Origin: Protopterus annectens
Lineage: Eukaryota > Chordata > Ceratodontiformes > Protopteridae
Direction: 5' to 3'
DNA: 64,000 nucleotides
Assembly (NCBI RefSeq): GCF_019279795.1
Contig: NC_056743.1
Span: forward strand, 634,404,755 to 634,468,754
Shown: positions 1-9,259 of the stretch, one piece after another
Numbering within the stretch: the stretch's first letter is position 1
Layout of the letters: each line of letters starts with the position of its first letter
Notes under the pieces: model-generated
Database searches by the model: none
What the model was told of the DNA's origin: nothing
What the model saw: only the letters and a program-made list of their open reading frames with translations
Program-made: the position numbers and the translations under genes

Positions 1-479
1 TTCTGGTGACTGCCAAAAAATATAAAATGGAAATCAAAGTCTAAATCAACTGCATTTAAAGTACTGAATATTGTAACAGAGGTAAAAGGACTGGTAGGTG
101 GATTTTTAGAAAACGGTAGAAGCAAATTACACTGAAAAAAGTAGAAACTGTGTGGGAACAATACATGCAGAATAATGTTTTAGAGAAGTGAGATTTAAGG
201 GAAGAAAAACTGAACAATTTATGTAATGTTGGATGGATAACAAGTGTGATGTATAATGTTTGTAACTAAGAACATGTTAATGCAGTTTGTTTTCTTTTGC
301 ACAAGTGTGTTTGCTTTATGTCTTCAGTAGTAGGTGTTAAACATGATCCATCACTAGACTGTAGTCAAATCTGTCTGGCCCTTTGGGCCTTTTGACATCA
401 TGGATCCTGCTGCCAAACAAGTAGTCTAAAATCAATCATGTTCCTGTCATTTCTGGTAAATGTGGAGTTCTTAGCTTAC
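1..479. other. no recognisable feature
   Basis: AT-rich sequence without a convincing coding frame, tRNA or repeat boundary that I can recognise. Confidence 0.5.
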
Positions 480-671
480 TTAATAAGTCACCTGTGGCTA
501 AATACTAGCATTCCCCTGTGTAGAACAGACTTTTTTATTCCCATTTGTTGAGTGGGAAAGTCTGACAAGTGGATGGTATGGTACTTTTCAGTAGAGGCCC
601 GAGGAGAAGAGGTCCACACAAAAATTATGAAATCTCATACATTAATACAAAATAAAAGTCACCCAGGACAA
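480..671 (-). mobile_element. L2-like LINE 3' UTR fragment
   Basis: This stretch resembles 39741-39830 and 60574-60690, which lie at the 3' ends of L2-like LINE copies. The shared core is an 'atttgtt..ctggga' block followed by 'cagcggaggcccaggga' and 'gaaaagctcca', here diverged. No coding sequence remains. It ends where the DIRS element at 672 begins, so the DIRS element may have inserted into or beside it. The sequence right of the DIRS element (from 6113) does not clearly continue the match. Confidence 0.45.
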
Positions 672-716
672 AGTACAGTTGTGTACCTACCATAAATGTA
701 GATGTTCGAATGTATT

Positions 717-885
717 CATTGTTGCAGTCATTACAAATTGGGTTATCCTGCTGGCAGGCTACCCGCAGTCGGCCTGAGTTCCAAAGTCTAGGTCCGGCGT
801 CGGCTGCTGTCACCTCCTCCCTGTCGTCAGTGCGCCAGGGGTATAAAAGATGCAGCCGACACCATTTTCTTCAGTTTTTCTTGCC
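717..885. repeat. DIRS terminal inverted repeat, left copy
   Basis: Near-identical to the reverse complement of 5930-6100. It starts at 'tgttgcagtcattaca' and runs to 'ttcttgcc', with only scattered differences. It forms the 3' end of the element on the minus strand. Confidence 0.93.
842..849 (+). promoter_or_regulatory. TATA-like box in left DIRS terminal repeat
   Basis: TATAAAAG sits inside the left terminal repeat and is the mirror copy of the box at 5966-5973. In this copy it points toward the interior from the 3' end, so it could drive antisense transcription. Function is inferred only from the motif. Confidence 0.4.
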
Positions 886-1056
886 CCAGATGTCAGGTGC
901 CCCTAAAATGGTACGCTAAATGATGCCAATAAGCATGCATACACAAAAAAAAACTTTTCCTTCATCTACAAGCAAATACACCACATAGGTTGTATAGAAT
1001 AGAGAAGTACAGATAAGTCCCAGCAAGGAAAAGGGGGATGGTGGGTGGGTAACCTG

Positions 1057-1158
1057 GACTGCAACAGTGAATACACTCGAACATCTACATTTATGGTAGG
1101 TACACACCTGTACTATGTTCATCATGTTTCACTGTTGCAGTCATTACAATTGGGTTGA
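1057..1158. repeat. DIRS internal complementary region
   Basis: One half (1057-1110) is the reverse complement of the left outer end (about 672-731). The other half (1111-1158) matches the reverse complement of the right outer end (about 6072-6112). The join falls near 'cctgtactatgttcat'. In DIRS1 this region is held to template the junction of the two ends when the circular intermediate forms. Its presence fixes the element boundaries. Confidence 0.88.
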
Positions 1159-1187
1159 ATCCCAAAGCTAAGGTTGGGAGGCTGGTG

Positions 1188-3194
1188 CTAAATAGGATTA
1201 GGAGAGGCTATCAGGCCCTGCAGAACTGCAGTGGCAAAGCCTGCCCTGGATTTAGAGTAGAGAGGTAAGTGATAGTGCTTTGTAAAAGTATGCACTGAAC
1301 TCCAAGTTGCAGCCTCTAAGATGTCTTTGGTTGGTACTCCTCTGAGGAAGGCTGCTGAAGTGGCTGCTGCTCTGGTTGAATGTGGCCTAATGCCCTTAGG
1401 CACTGATTTGCCATGCTGTGAATAGCAGAAACGAATGCAGTAGCCTATCCACTTTGAAATAGTCTGCTTTGAGATAGGCTTTTCTCGTGATCCTGCAGCA
1501 TATGCCACTAGAAGTTGCTCAGTCTTTCTGAAAGCTTTGGTTCTGTCCAAGTAGAAGCAGAGCTGCCTGTGAATGTCCAAAGAATGCAGAAGTCTCTCAT
1601 CCTTATTCTGTGGGTTTGGGTAAAATGTAGGCAAATGAATTGTTTGGCTAAGGGCCACACTGGACACTACCTTAGGCATAAATGTAGGGTTTGTCCTCAG
1701 AGAAACCCTGTCAGGATGGAAAATAATAAAAGGTTCCACAGCCATGAGTGCCTGTAACTCTGAGACTCGTCTAGTGGAGGTTATTGCTAGGAGCAGAGCT
1801 GTTTTCCAGGATAAGAATTTTATATCAGCTGCAGAGGCTGGCTCAAACGGAGGCAGTGTGAGTTTTTCCAAGACATAGTTGAGGTCCCATGCAGGTATTG
1901 GTGCTCTCCTTGGGGGTCTTATGTTTTTGGCCCCTCTGAGGTACTGCCTTAGTAATGGATGTGAAAAAATAGGTGGTTCTGTATTGTAATGAGCTGAAAT
2001 GGCAGAGGCATGAATTTTAATTGATGAAAAGGAAAGGCCTTTATCCAGCATCTCAGTTAAGTATTGCAAAATCTGAGGAATATTTGGAACAATCGTGTCA
2101 ATACCTTGTGCCTGGTTCCAAGCACAGAATCTTTTCCATTTTTCTGCATAAGATTTTCTGGTGCTAGGCCTCCTGGCCTCCAAAATAACATCCATCACTG
2201 CTTTAGAGAGAGGTGTGTCTTGAATGGCTACATTATCCGCCATGCTGCCAGGTTTAAGGACCTGAGCTGGCTGTGCAGTATCTGACTGTCTTGTTGTGTC
2301 AATAAGTGAGGAATTTGAGGTAATGTCCAAGCTGGGCATTGAGAAAGGCTCTTTAGGATTGGGTACCAGTGCTGGCGGGGCCTGTCTGGGGCAATCAGTA
2401 TCATTTTTGGCTTCTCTTGTCTGACCTTGAGGAATACCTTGGGGAGGAGAGGCAGAGGAGGAAAGGCATATACTGTTAGGTTTTTCCAGCTGAAAGATAG
2501 AGCATCCACGTTCCATGCTTGCTTGTGATAAGTCCTTGTGCAGAATCTCTGTAGTTGGCAGTTGTGAGTGGAGGCAAATAGGTCTATGTCTGGGCATCCC
2601 CATTTCCTTGTTATCATGCTGAAGACTTGTGGATCCAATTTCCACTCGTGGGGATCTATTAGGTTTCTGCTTAGTTCGTCTGCCAGAGTATTTATCCTTC
2701 CTGGCAGGAATTGTGCTTGCAGATGTACTTGGTAAGTCAATACTGTGTCCCACAAGTTCATGGCTAGTCTGCAGAGGGGGTAGGAATGTGTGCCCCCCTG
2801 CTTGTTTATGTACCACATAACTGTAGTATTGTCCATCTTTATCAGCAGTTGTCCTGGATGAAGTAGATCCTGGAAGGCTGTTAGGGCATTTTGAACTGCT
2901 AGCATCTCTTTTTGATTGATATGGAGATGCATTTGATTTGCGGACCATGTGCCCTGAATACATCTTCCTGCCATATGGGCCCCCCAGGCATAATCTGATG
3001 CATCTGTTGTCAATGTCTGCCTGGCTGTGGGTAAGGTGAATGGCTGTCCCATGTTGTGGTAACAGGCTTTTGCCCACCATCGAAACTCCTGTTGCAGGCA
3101 GGGAATGAGGGTAATTACTGTTTCCAGGCTGTGGCAATGTTGAGTCCAAACACTTTTTAGATACCACTGAAGTTTCCTCTATGCAGTCTTGCAT
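1188..3194 (-). CDS. DIRS tyrosine recombinase (open frame)
   Basis: The open frame is 668 codons. The recombinase occupies roughly residues 315-668; the first ~310 residues overlap the RNase H/methyltransferase frame and may not be translated. A plausible start is the ATG at 2243, giving a product of about 351 residues. The N-terminal SAM-like DNA-binding part includes 'RRPSTRKSYAEKWKRFCAWN' (341-360). The catalytic tyrosine-recombinase residues are all present: Arg475 in 'TSTRRVSEL', the HxxR box 'HSTR' at 605-608, Trp631 and the nucleophile Tyr641 in 'FTKHYHLPL'. The enzyme would join the circular DNA intermediate to the genome in the nucleus. There is no internal stop, unlike the RT of the same element. 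The C-terminus reaches to within about 30 bases of the internal complementary region. Confidence 0.9.
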   Translation of the reverse strand: MQDCIEETSVVSKKCLDSTLPQPGNSNYPHSLPATGVSMVGKSLLPQHGTAIHLTHSQADIDNRCIRLCLGGPYGRKMYSGHMVRKSNASPYQSKRDASSSKCPNSLPGSTSSRTTADKDGQYYSYVVHKQAGGHTFLPPLQTSHELVGHSIDLPSTSASTIPARKDKYSGRRTKQKPNRSPRVEIGSTSLQHDNKEMGMPRHRPICLHSQLPTTEILHKDLSQASMERGCSIFQLEKPNSICLSSSASPPQGIPQGQTREAKNDTDCPRQAPPALVPNPKEPFSMPSLDITSNSSLIDTTRQSDTAQPAQVLKPGSMADNVAIQDTPLSKAVMDVILEARRPSTRKSYAEKWKRFCAWNQAQGIDTIVPNIPQILQYLTEMLDKGLSFSSIKIHASAISAHYNTEPPIFSHPLLRQYLRGAKNIRPPRRAPIPAWDLNYVLEKLTLPPFEPASAADIKFLSWKTALLLAITSTRRVSELQALMAVEPFIIFHPDRVSLRTNPTFMPKVVSSVALSQTIHLPTFYPNPQNKDERLLHSLDIHRQLCFYLDRTKAFRKTEQLLVAYAAGSREKPISKQTISKWIGYCIRFCYSQHGKSVPKGIRPHSTRAAATSAAFLRGVPTKDILEAATWSSVHTFTKHYHLPLYSKSRAGFATAVLQGLIASPNPI
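2228..3178 (-). pseudogene. DIRS RNase H and methyltransferase-like domain
   Basis: The frame is open from about 3178 (just past the shift) to the stop at 2228. The RNase H part shows 'TTDASDYAWGAHM', then 'DNTTVMWYINKQGG' and 'LADELSR', which carry the acidic residues of the DIRS RNase H. Downstream, 'GCPDIDLFAS', 'VYAFPPLPLL' and 'MILIAPDRPRQHWYP' correspond to the Dam-like methyltransferase segment known from DIRS1 elements. It is separated from RT by a 1-base shift near 3179-3180, so this copy cannot make a continuous RT-RNase H protein. It overlaps the recombinase frame on the same strand over most of its length, as in other DIRS elements. Confidence 0.85.
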
Positions 3195-4194
3195 ATGGAA
3201 TTAGCAGAATGCAGGATGCCATGAAGCCCAAAGCCTGCAGAATTTTTCTTGCAGATAACTGGGTCTTTGTTGCCAACAGTTTGAAATAAGTAGTTAGTTG
3301 TCTGTGTTTGCCTGGCGTGAGATAAGCCATCTGGCCAGTTGTATTTAAGCTTGCACCCAGGAATATTATCTCTTGAGAGTGTATGAGTTTTGATTTCTTT
3401 TCGTTTACTGTGTACCCTAGGCCTGTTAGTAATCTTTTTACAAACGGCAGATGCTGTAGTAGAATGTCCTTGTTCTCTGCTTGAATAAGGCAGTCGTCCA
3501 AGTAAGGATATATTTGTATTCCTCTTTCTCTGCAAAATGCAATTACTGGTGCCAGGCATTTTGTGAAAACCCTGGGCACAGTAGATAAGCCAAAGGGCAG
3601 TGCAGAGAATTGGTAGTGCATTGAGCCAGCTATAAATCTGAGGTATCTTCTGCATGATTGTCTGATTGGGACATGCAGGTATGCCTATTTTAGGTCTAAA
3701 GTCACAAGCCAAGCCTTCTTGCCCAGCATGGGCAGAAGCTGCTGCAGAGTTAACATTTTGAATTTTGGAATATCCAGGAATGTGTTTAGTATAGACAGGT
3801 CCAGTACTGGTCTCCAGGCTTTGTCCTTTCTGAGCACCAAGAATAGCCTTGAGTAAAATCCCTGTCCCTGCTCTTGTTGTGGTACTTGCTGAATGGCTCT
3901 CATGTCCATGAGGGAGCAGACTTGTTTTTGCGCCTCTGCCAATTGATTGCGTGGCAGGTCTGGCATACCGTTTTGCCTTGGCAGGGTGTGAAAGTGGAAC
4001 CTGTAGCCTTGTGATACAATATTTAAGACCCATTTGTCCTGGGTGATCATGTGCCAATTTTGTGCAAAAAGTGCTAGTTTTCCCCCCAAAGGAGCTGCCA
4101 GAAGATAAGTGCTTGGTACTGGCAGGGGGAAGTCATTGAGACTGTTTTCTGTATGGCTGTGATTTTTCCTCTCAGCTTTTGGAGGTAGAAGCAC
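3157..4194 (-). pseudogene. DIRS reverse transcriptase with one premature stop
   Basis: Two open segments (4194-3685 and 3684-3157) lie in the same frame, split only by a TAG at 3685-3687. The N-terminal part carries 'GFYSRLFLVLRKD' and 'WRPVLDLSILN'. The stop falls directly after 'LVTLDLK', where DIRS RTs normally continue with an Asp-Ala-Tyr triplet. The C-terminal part carries 'LPFGLSTVPRVFTK', the catalytic 'YLDD' box (about 3493-3504) and 'GYTVNEKKSKL'. The segment ends at 3157 because of a 1-base loss near 3179-3180. The enzyme would copy element RNA; here it is inactive unless the stop is read through. Confidence 0.88.
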
Positions 4195-5476
4195 CCCATT
4201 GTTTAGGCCTGTATGAGCCTTGGGGCTGTGATCTGCCTCTGGGGTGTCTGTATCTGCCTCTTTGTGGTCTGTCTGACACTGGAAAGGACCAATTCTTTGT
4301 AGGCCAGTTCCTGCTGAATTTGGGAGGCTGAACCTGTAAGAAATCCTTGACTGTTTGCATAGATTTAGCTTTGTCCTCCATTTTCTTTAACACCTCTTCT
4401 GCTTTAACACCAATCAAGGTATCATGTTGTAATGGAGCATCTAATAGTTTTGCTTTAACATGATCGGGCAGATTCTGTTCTTTTAACCAAGCATGCCTCC
4501 CAATGACAGAACCTGTAACAGCGGCCCTGCAGGAGGCCTCTAGAGAATCAAAACCACATTGCAAAGTATGCTTTCCCACATGCTCAGCTGCATGCAATAA
4601 ATCCTGCATTTCTTTGTTTTCTGCACAGTCTGAATTTGTCAACATTTTCTGTTTAAGCAATGACATAAGATATTGCTGATATTTAAGCATATGAAACTGA
4701 CAATTTAAAGCTCTTACAGCCAAGGTAGCAGAAGTATAAATCTTTTTCCCCCATCTGTCCAGGGTCCTTGAATCCCTATCAGAGGGGATAGGGTTTTTTG
4801 CAGGAGACAGACCGGCCTCTGAAAATACATCATCTACAATGTCTAAAATAGGAGGAATAGCAAGGGGCCTGTGCTGAGGTAATAAAAGGAAGTCCCCGAG
4901 CCTTTTCTTGGATTCTGAGTAATCTTGGCTCTCCCAGTGGAAATGCTCCCTCATAGTGTGCAGGGTCTCCCCAAAAGAATAATCCACAGGAGGAGAGGCT
5001 GAAGGGATAGATTCTTCAGCATCAGAATCCTCATAGGGAGGAAGAGGATATTCCTGTTCAGAAGAGGACTCAGAAGAAATGTAAACCTGATCTGAAGATT
5101 CATATTCTATCTCTTGCCTAGGCCTCTTATCAGGAGGGGGATGGGAACCCCTGATCAAAGTAATTAGGTCTTCGGCCATTTTAAGCATCTGTTTTTTAGG
5201 CATGGAGGCCTGTCCAGGAGAATGCTGTACTTGTTTCTTTGTCTTTAGAGCTGCTTTAGTCTTTGCCTTTGAAGCTGAAGTTGGTTTTACATATAACTGT
5301 GTAGGTCTGAAAATACCCTCAGAAGCCGATGCCTGCTCAGCGGCTCCGGACCCATCTGAGGGAATAGTTTCCGAGTGTCCAATACCTTGAGTTTCTAGCG
5401 GCCTAGTCGGCTCTACATGGGAGTCGGAAGTGGCTTGTGGTTCTGAGGTAGCAGGCATCAGGGGCTGCAAAAGCAC
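4172..5476 (-). CDS. DIRS Gag-like protein, main part
   Basis: This open frame of 434 codons lies upstream of RT and overlaps it by 23 bases. The N-terminal third is rich in Ser, Pro, Glu and Lys. The middle has helical stretches such as 'RTLDRWGKKIYTSATLAV', which match in style the Gag of the second DIRS element ('RTMDRFGKQVYVSSTFAI', around 30900). The C-terminus is basic and Arg/Gly-rich ('PQRGRYRHPRGRSQPQGSYR'), a likely nucleic-acid-binding tail. The frame begins at a GTG, so the true start is probably in the small ORF just upstream, with a frame change between them. It should bind element RNA in a particle, inferred from position and composition. Confidence 0.75.
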   Translation of the reverse strand: MLLQPLMPATSEPQATSDSHVEPTRPLETQGIGHSETIPSDGSGAAEQASASEGIFRPTQLYVKPTSASKAKTKAALKTKKQVQHSPGQASMPKKQMLKMAEDLITLIRGSHPPPDKRPRQEIEYESSDQVYISSESSSEQEYPLPPYEDSDAEESIPSASPPVDYSFGETLHTMREHFHWESQDYSESKKRLGDFLLLPQHRPLAIPPILDIVDDVFSEAGLSPAKNPIPSDRDSRTLDRWGKKIYTSATLAVRALNCQFHMLKYQQYLMSLLKQKMLTNSDCAENKEMQDLLHAAEHVGKHTLQCGFDSLEASCRAAVTGSVIGRHAWLKEQNLPDHVKAKLLDAPLQHDTLIGVKAEEVLKKMEDKAKSMQTVKDFLQVQPPKFSRNWPTKNWSFPVSDRPQRGRYRHPRGRSQPQGSYRPKQWGASTSKS

Positions 5477-5477
5477 C

Positions 5478-5792
5478 TCACTGAGAACTGGCGGCAGGCC
5501 TAGCAGAAGCCTCGTCGTCGGTTTTGGACCTCGGATGCCTGTCCTTTTCTTTGCGCTTTTTATAAACTCCGGTAGTCGGCTGTTCTGACGGCATTATATA
5601 ATTGAATTTTCTGCCAAAGTAATGAAACACAAAATCGTACCGACGCTTAATAGTGCATTGGTTAAATCTAGCACAAAACAGACAAATAGCAACGTCGTGG
5701 TATGGGCCTAGGCAAGGAATACAGTAAGAATGAAAATCCTTATGAGGTATTTGCTTCCCACAAGAAATACAATTATTAACTTTTTCTGACAT
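5478..5792 (-). CDS. DIRS first ORF, zinc-finger-like Gag N-terminus
   Basis: An ATG at 5792 opens 104 codons starting 'MSEKVNNCISCGKQ'. Spaced CxxC pairs ('CISC', 'CIPC', 'CLFC') suggest a small zinc-binding domain. A similar 'CEGCGRKMP' motif opens the Gag of the second DIRS element near 32670. The frame closes with TGA at 5478-5480, and the next Gag frame begins one base away. Either a 1-base indel split a single Gag, or the two are translated with a shift. The track frame extends upstream to a TTG, but the ATG is the better start. Confidence 0.65.
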   Translation of the reverse strand: MSEKVNNCISCGKQIPHKDFHSYCIPCLGPYHDVAICLFCARFNQCTIKRRYDFVFHYFGRKFNYIMPSEQPTTGVYKKRKEKDRHPRSKTDDEASARPAASSQ

Positions 5793-5929
5793 CAGTCTGG
5801 AGCAAGAAAAAAGTTTCCCCAATGGGGTACTTAGCTTTAATGAAGACTTCGGATCTGAAATTCAAATTTGAAAATCTCAGTAGTCGGCCGACCGGCACTT
5901 GCGAACTGCTTTTGCTTCGGGCACCACGC

Positions 5930-6100
5930 GGCAAGAAAGACTGAAGAAAATGGCGTCGGCTGCATCTTTTATACCCCTGGCACACTGACATCAGGGAGGA
6001 GCTGACAGCAACCGACGCCGGACCTAGACTTTGGAACTCAGGCCGACTGCGGGTAGCCTGCCAGCAGGATAACCCAATTGTAATGACTGCAACAGTGAAA
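5930..6100. repeat. DIRS terminal inverted repeat, right copy
   Basis: Reverse complement of 717-885. It is the 5' end of the element on the minus strand and should hold its promoter. Confidence 0.93.
5966..5973 (-). promoter_or_regulatory. TATA-like box, probable DIRS promoter
   Basis: TATAAAAG on the minus strand lies within the 5' terminal repeat, about 175 bases upstream of the first ATG at 5792. Its position fits a promoter; activity is inferred. Confidence 0.5.
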
Positions 6101-6112
6101 CACGATGAACAT

Positions 6113-8599
6113 CAGCAATACAGAGACATAGGATTAAGCCAAAACTCAGGCCTGTACTCCTTGACTCCTGGGTGATCTCTGTTAATCTACAGCATGTAGG
6201 AGTCAAGAACTAGTAAATGCTAATATTTCTTTATGCTTGAGGTTGGGTGCTTTCAGAGTACATTTTAGGAGGTTTTGACAATTTACTCTTTACAGCCTTA
6301 GCACACATTTTGGGCCTAGTTTCGTGTTGTGACTGATGTGGAAAAAGGAGGTCTACAGACAGTGGTCTGGCACGAGATATTTATTTATTTTTAAATATTC
6401 ATATCTCTTGCAGGTTGTACTATCAATCAACAGAAGCAGTGAAAAGTCAGTAAGCATACGGCAGCTGCTACACTGTCTCAGAACACCTAATTCAATCAAT
6501 CAGAATGGCTATTGATAGGATGAGAGCAGACTTTTCAGCCACACTGACACAGAGTGGCAGACTAGGGCTAGTTGTAATATTCAGGGTATGGAAGGAGAAT
6601 ACTAGAAAAGACCATGAAGATTTACGGAGACAGTATTTAGAGCGATGCCCAGAAATTAAACTAGATGGTGGCTAACCTTTCAATACTTAGCTAGTAATCA
6701 AATGTCCCTCTGCTCTCTCTATCTCTCTCACCATATGCAAACAAAAGCAATAATCCAAAGATGGTGACAGGCTGTTCAGACACTGCAACATCTGGGACAA
6801 GACAGCGGAAGGCCTGCTTTAGCTTCCTCTTGATGTTTTGTTAGCACATTGTAGTTCAGCAGTTCAGCACAGGACAGCCAAGCTGCATAACAATCCATAA
6901 ATCCTTTAGTAGAGGCTTCTATCAAAACAGCAAACAGAACAACCATGGAAGAAGTCACTGCCCAATCAGAGAAAGACAGGAATCAATATTTGTCTACTCT
7001 TCCTCTCACTAGCAGAGAAACAGTAGCACTAATCCCAAGTTGGCTCTTAAGCAGTTTTCAGGCTCTCTTAGCCTTCACAGAGATTGCCGACCAATGGAAA
7101 GTGTCCCTCTACTCTTTCTTTCACTGGGAGAGAAAGAAGCAGTAATCTTAAACAGATTGCTGAGAAGTGGTTTGTAAACTACCAGTGAGTGGTACTCTTG
7201 CCCAGATGTTACAGATTTTAAAAGGTGGGAAAAGTGGTTAATACTCTAGGTACTGCAATTGGCACTAAGCAGGTAGAAAGACATGAAAAAGGGTAAATGA
7301 AGCTGTAATATTCTGAAGGAGAGGGCCGACCTTGTTCGATTTTCTAGAGTTCACTAATATAGGCAGATTAGTCTAGGTGTTTAGAAAGTGAATGTATAGC
7401 AAAGGCAGGCTACTCAAAACTTAGACTTGAAACATGACAGGGTGAGGTTTGAGGGAAAAACAACCACATAACAGAAGTCATAGATCGGTGGCAGCTCACG
7501 AAAAGTCACAGAACAAATATCTGCTATCTGGCCCTAGCCTACCTAAAGTTGTTTTATTTTAAAATAAGCTACAAATGGTGGTAAAAAGAGCAAAAATAAA
7601 CACTGTAAGCATATACATTAAATGAATATGTCCAAAAGACACACAACAGCAGCAGCTACTTATTAGTGGCAGCTCCGAAAGAGATTTGCTTGCCTTTGAC
7701 TTGCATCTGGCAGAACAATCCTTGCTTTGCTAGGCAGTCATATGCTTAACAGATTCCATGAGTTTTCCCCTTGTCCTCCAACCTTCTGAAAATAGAGACA
7801 CTGGGTCCAAACAGTAGCTTTCTATCCAGGGGGGCAATGAGAAGCTATACTTTGGGACTTAATCTTCAGTCAAGAGTCTCAACAGAGCACTGACCCCCAC
7901 TACAGCAGCTCTGGATGCTGTGCCTACAGAGTGGTATCCACACTTTAAGGCATACTTGCACAACTGTGCTTAAGTGAGCATGGAATACATTTTGGTATTG
8001 TACTGACCCATACACACCCCTGCCCCCCCCCCCCCAATGTCTACAACTTGCTTCAGGGCATGTTCTTGGTGTTTTAAAATGGGTTTGGCAATTCAGATCC
8101 CTTAGAAATAACAGGGATGCAGAAGGATATATATTCACACAATCTGATCTCACCATCACTTGGAAGAGTACTCCTTCCTGGAGCCAACATGGCTCTCTTA
8201 ACAAATTCAGGGGACATATTTTAAGGATCGGGTCTGCAATGCAATATTTGTTTTTAGAGACATGGGGATGCTCAACACTATAAAAATAGTCACATCTCAG
8301 ACTAGATGGGCCAAGTCCCAGAAATTCCCTAACTTTACACTGGGAAGCCAAAAACTCTTAGTCGCCACTAGAAATGCTCTCTTGTGAATATAGGTGAGAA
8401 AGAGACAGTATGCGAGTGACGAGGGGGGGTGGCATCTACAAAGGACAGGTCCTCTGTGGGAGAGTCAAAGCCTACCATCTCCTCACTGTGTGTTACAGGA
8501 CATGAGTACGGACACAGATTTCTATAGTCTTATGTCCCCTTCCCCTTTCTCAGAATCAAGAATTGTCAAAATTCCTCCTTGGGAGACATCTCACTTTTC
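6113..8599. other. long stretch without an identified gene
   Basis: No frame here resembles a known protein. A short inverted repeat 'cttgactcct'/'aggagtcaag' lies at about 6162-6212. Imperfect echoes of a 'ctctctttcact..agagaaa..agcagtaatc' block occur near 6710, 6990 and 7110. A run of 14 C lies at 8022-8035. Longer frames such as 7866-8351 (-) have no recognisable motif. Confidence 0.5.
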
Positions 8600-8956
8600 T
8601 TTCTGGGAGATTTGGATATGGGAGAAAGCAATGACCAGTATTAGCACAGCCCAGGATCTATTATGTATCATCACAAATAAACTAAAACTCTCAGCACAGG
8701 TGGAAAAACGTAGAAGATACATACATAAATATAAAGGAAAGGTACAAAATAAGCAATTTATTGATGACCCAAAAAGGTTTTAGAGAGAACTGGGAAACAA
8801 GGTAAAAGGAATTGAAAGACCACCAAAAAGAAGAAATAGATACATTTTGGAGGAGTATCTATGAAGAAGATCCTGTGAAACACAACAAACATGCTAAATG
8901 GATAGAAAAAATAAAAGAAAGAATAAGACGTTTAAAGGTACAGGACATGAAATGAG

Positions 8957-9259
8957 ATGACGTACCAACCCAGAGAGATTGAATCAAAGTTAAGAAAAGC
9001 CTCTAACTGGAAAACCCCAGGAGGCCCAGATGCAGTACCTAACTTCTGGTTAAAAGTATTAACATCTTTGCATACAGATTCAGCCACGAGTAAGAACTAT
9101 TTACATGTGCACCCCAAAGAGACACCAACTTGGTTAACAACAGGAAAAACAATGCTACTTAAGAGTGAACATGCAATCTACCCTAAAAATTATAGGCCAA
9201 TAAATTGCCTTCTGACGATGTATAAACTATACACTGGAATTGATGCCAACAAAGTTTAG
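8957..9259 (+). pseudogene. LINE RT fragment (RLE type)
   Basis: A 100-codon open segment holding the early RT blocks, including 'GPDAVPNFWLKVL' and 'YPKNYRPINCLLTMYKLYTG'. It is one piece of the decayed LINE at 8600-11260. Frames change before and after it. Confidence 0.75.

Larger units (their letters stand above)
672..6112 (-). mobile_element. DIRS-type tyrosine-recombinase retrotransposon, near complete
   Basis: Read on the minus strand it has, in order: a terminal repeat, a small zinc-finger ORF, a Gag-like ORF, RT, RNase H, a methyltransferase-like segment, and a tyrosine recombinase overlapping the previous frame. An internal complementary region and the other terminal repeat follow. 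This is the DIRS1 architecture, not an LTR or LINE design. The two terminal repeats are inverted and nearly identical over about 165 bp. No target-site duplication is evident, as expected for recombinase-mediated integration. Only a few lesions are visible: one in-frame stop in RT, one 1-base shift between RT and RNase H, and a frame change in Gag. This points to a fairly recent insertion. Boundaries come from the internal complementary region, which carries copies of both outer ends. Confidence 0.92.

Noticed and set aside
710-919. Plus-strand 69-codon frame in the DIRS terminal repeat, and similar frames at 5776-5991 and 6024-6206
   Set aside because: They are frames through the inverted repeats, appear on both copies, and match no protein.
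3179-4057. 292-codon minus-strand frame overlapping the DIRS RT
   Set aside because: It is a shadow frame: no motif, while the overlapping frame carries all RT blocks.
8022-8035. Run of C as a possible regulatory G-quadruplex
   Set aside because: A single homopolymer tract without further G-runs; nothing supports function.
7866-8351. 161-codon minus-strand frame in otherwise unannotated sequence
   Set aside because: No recognisable domain, biased composition from the C-run, and no conserved neighbour; chance is sufficient.
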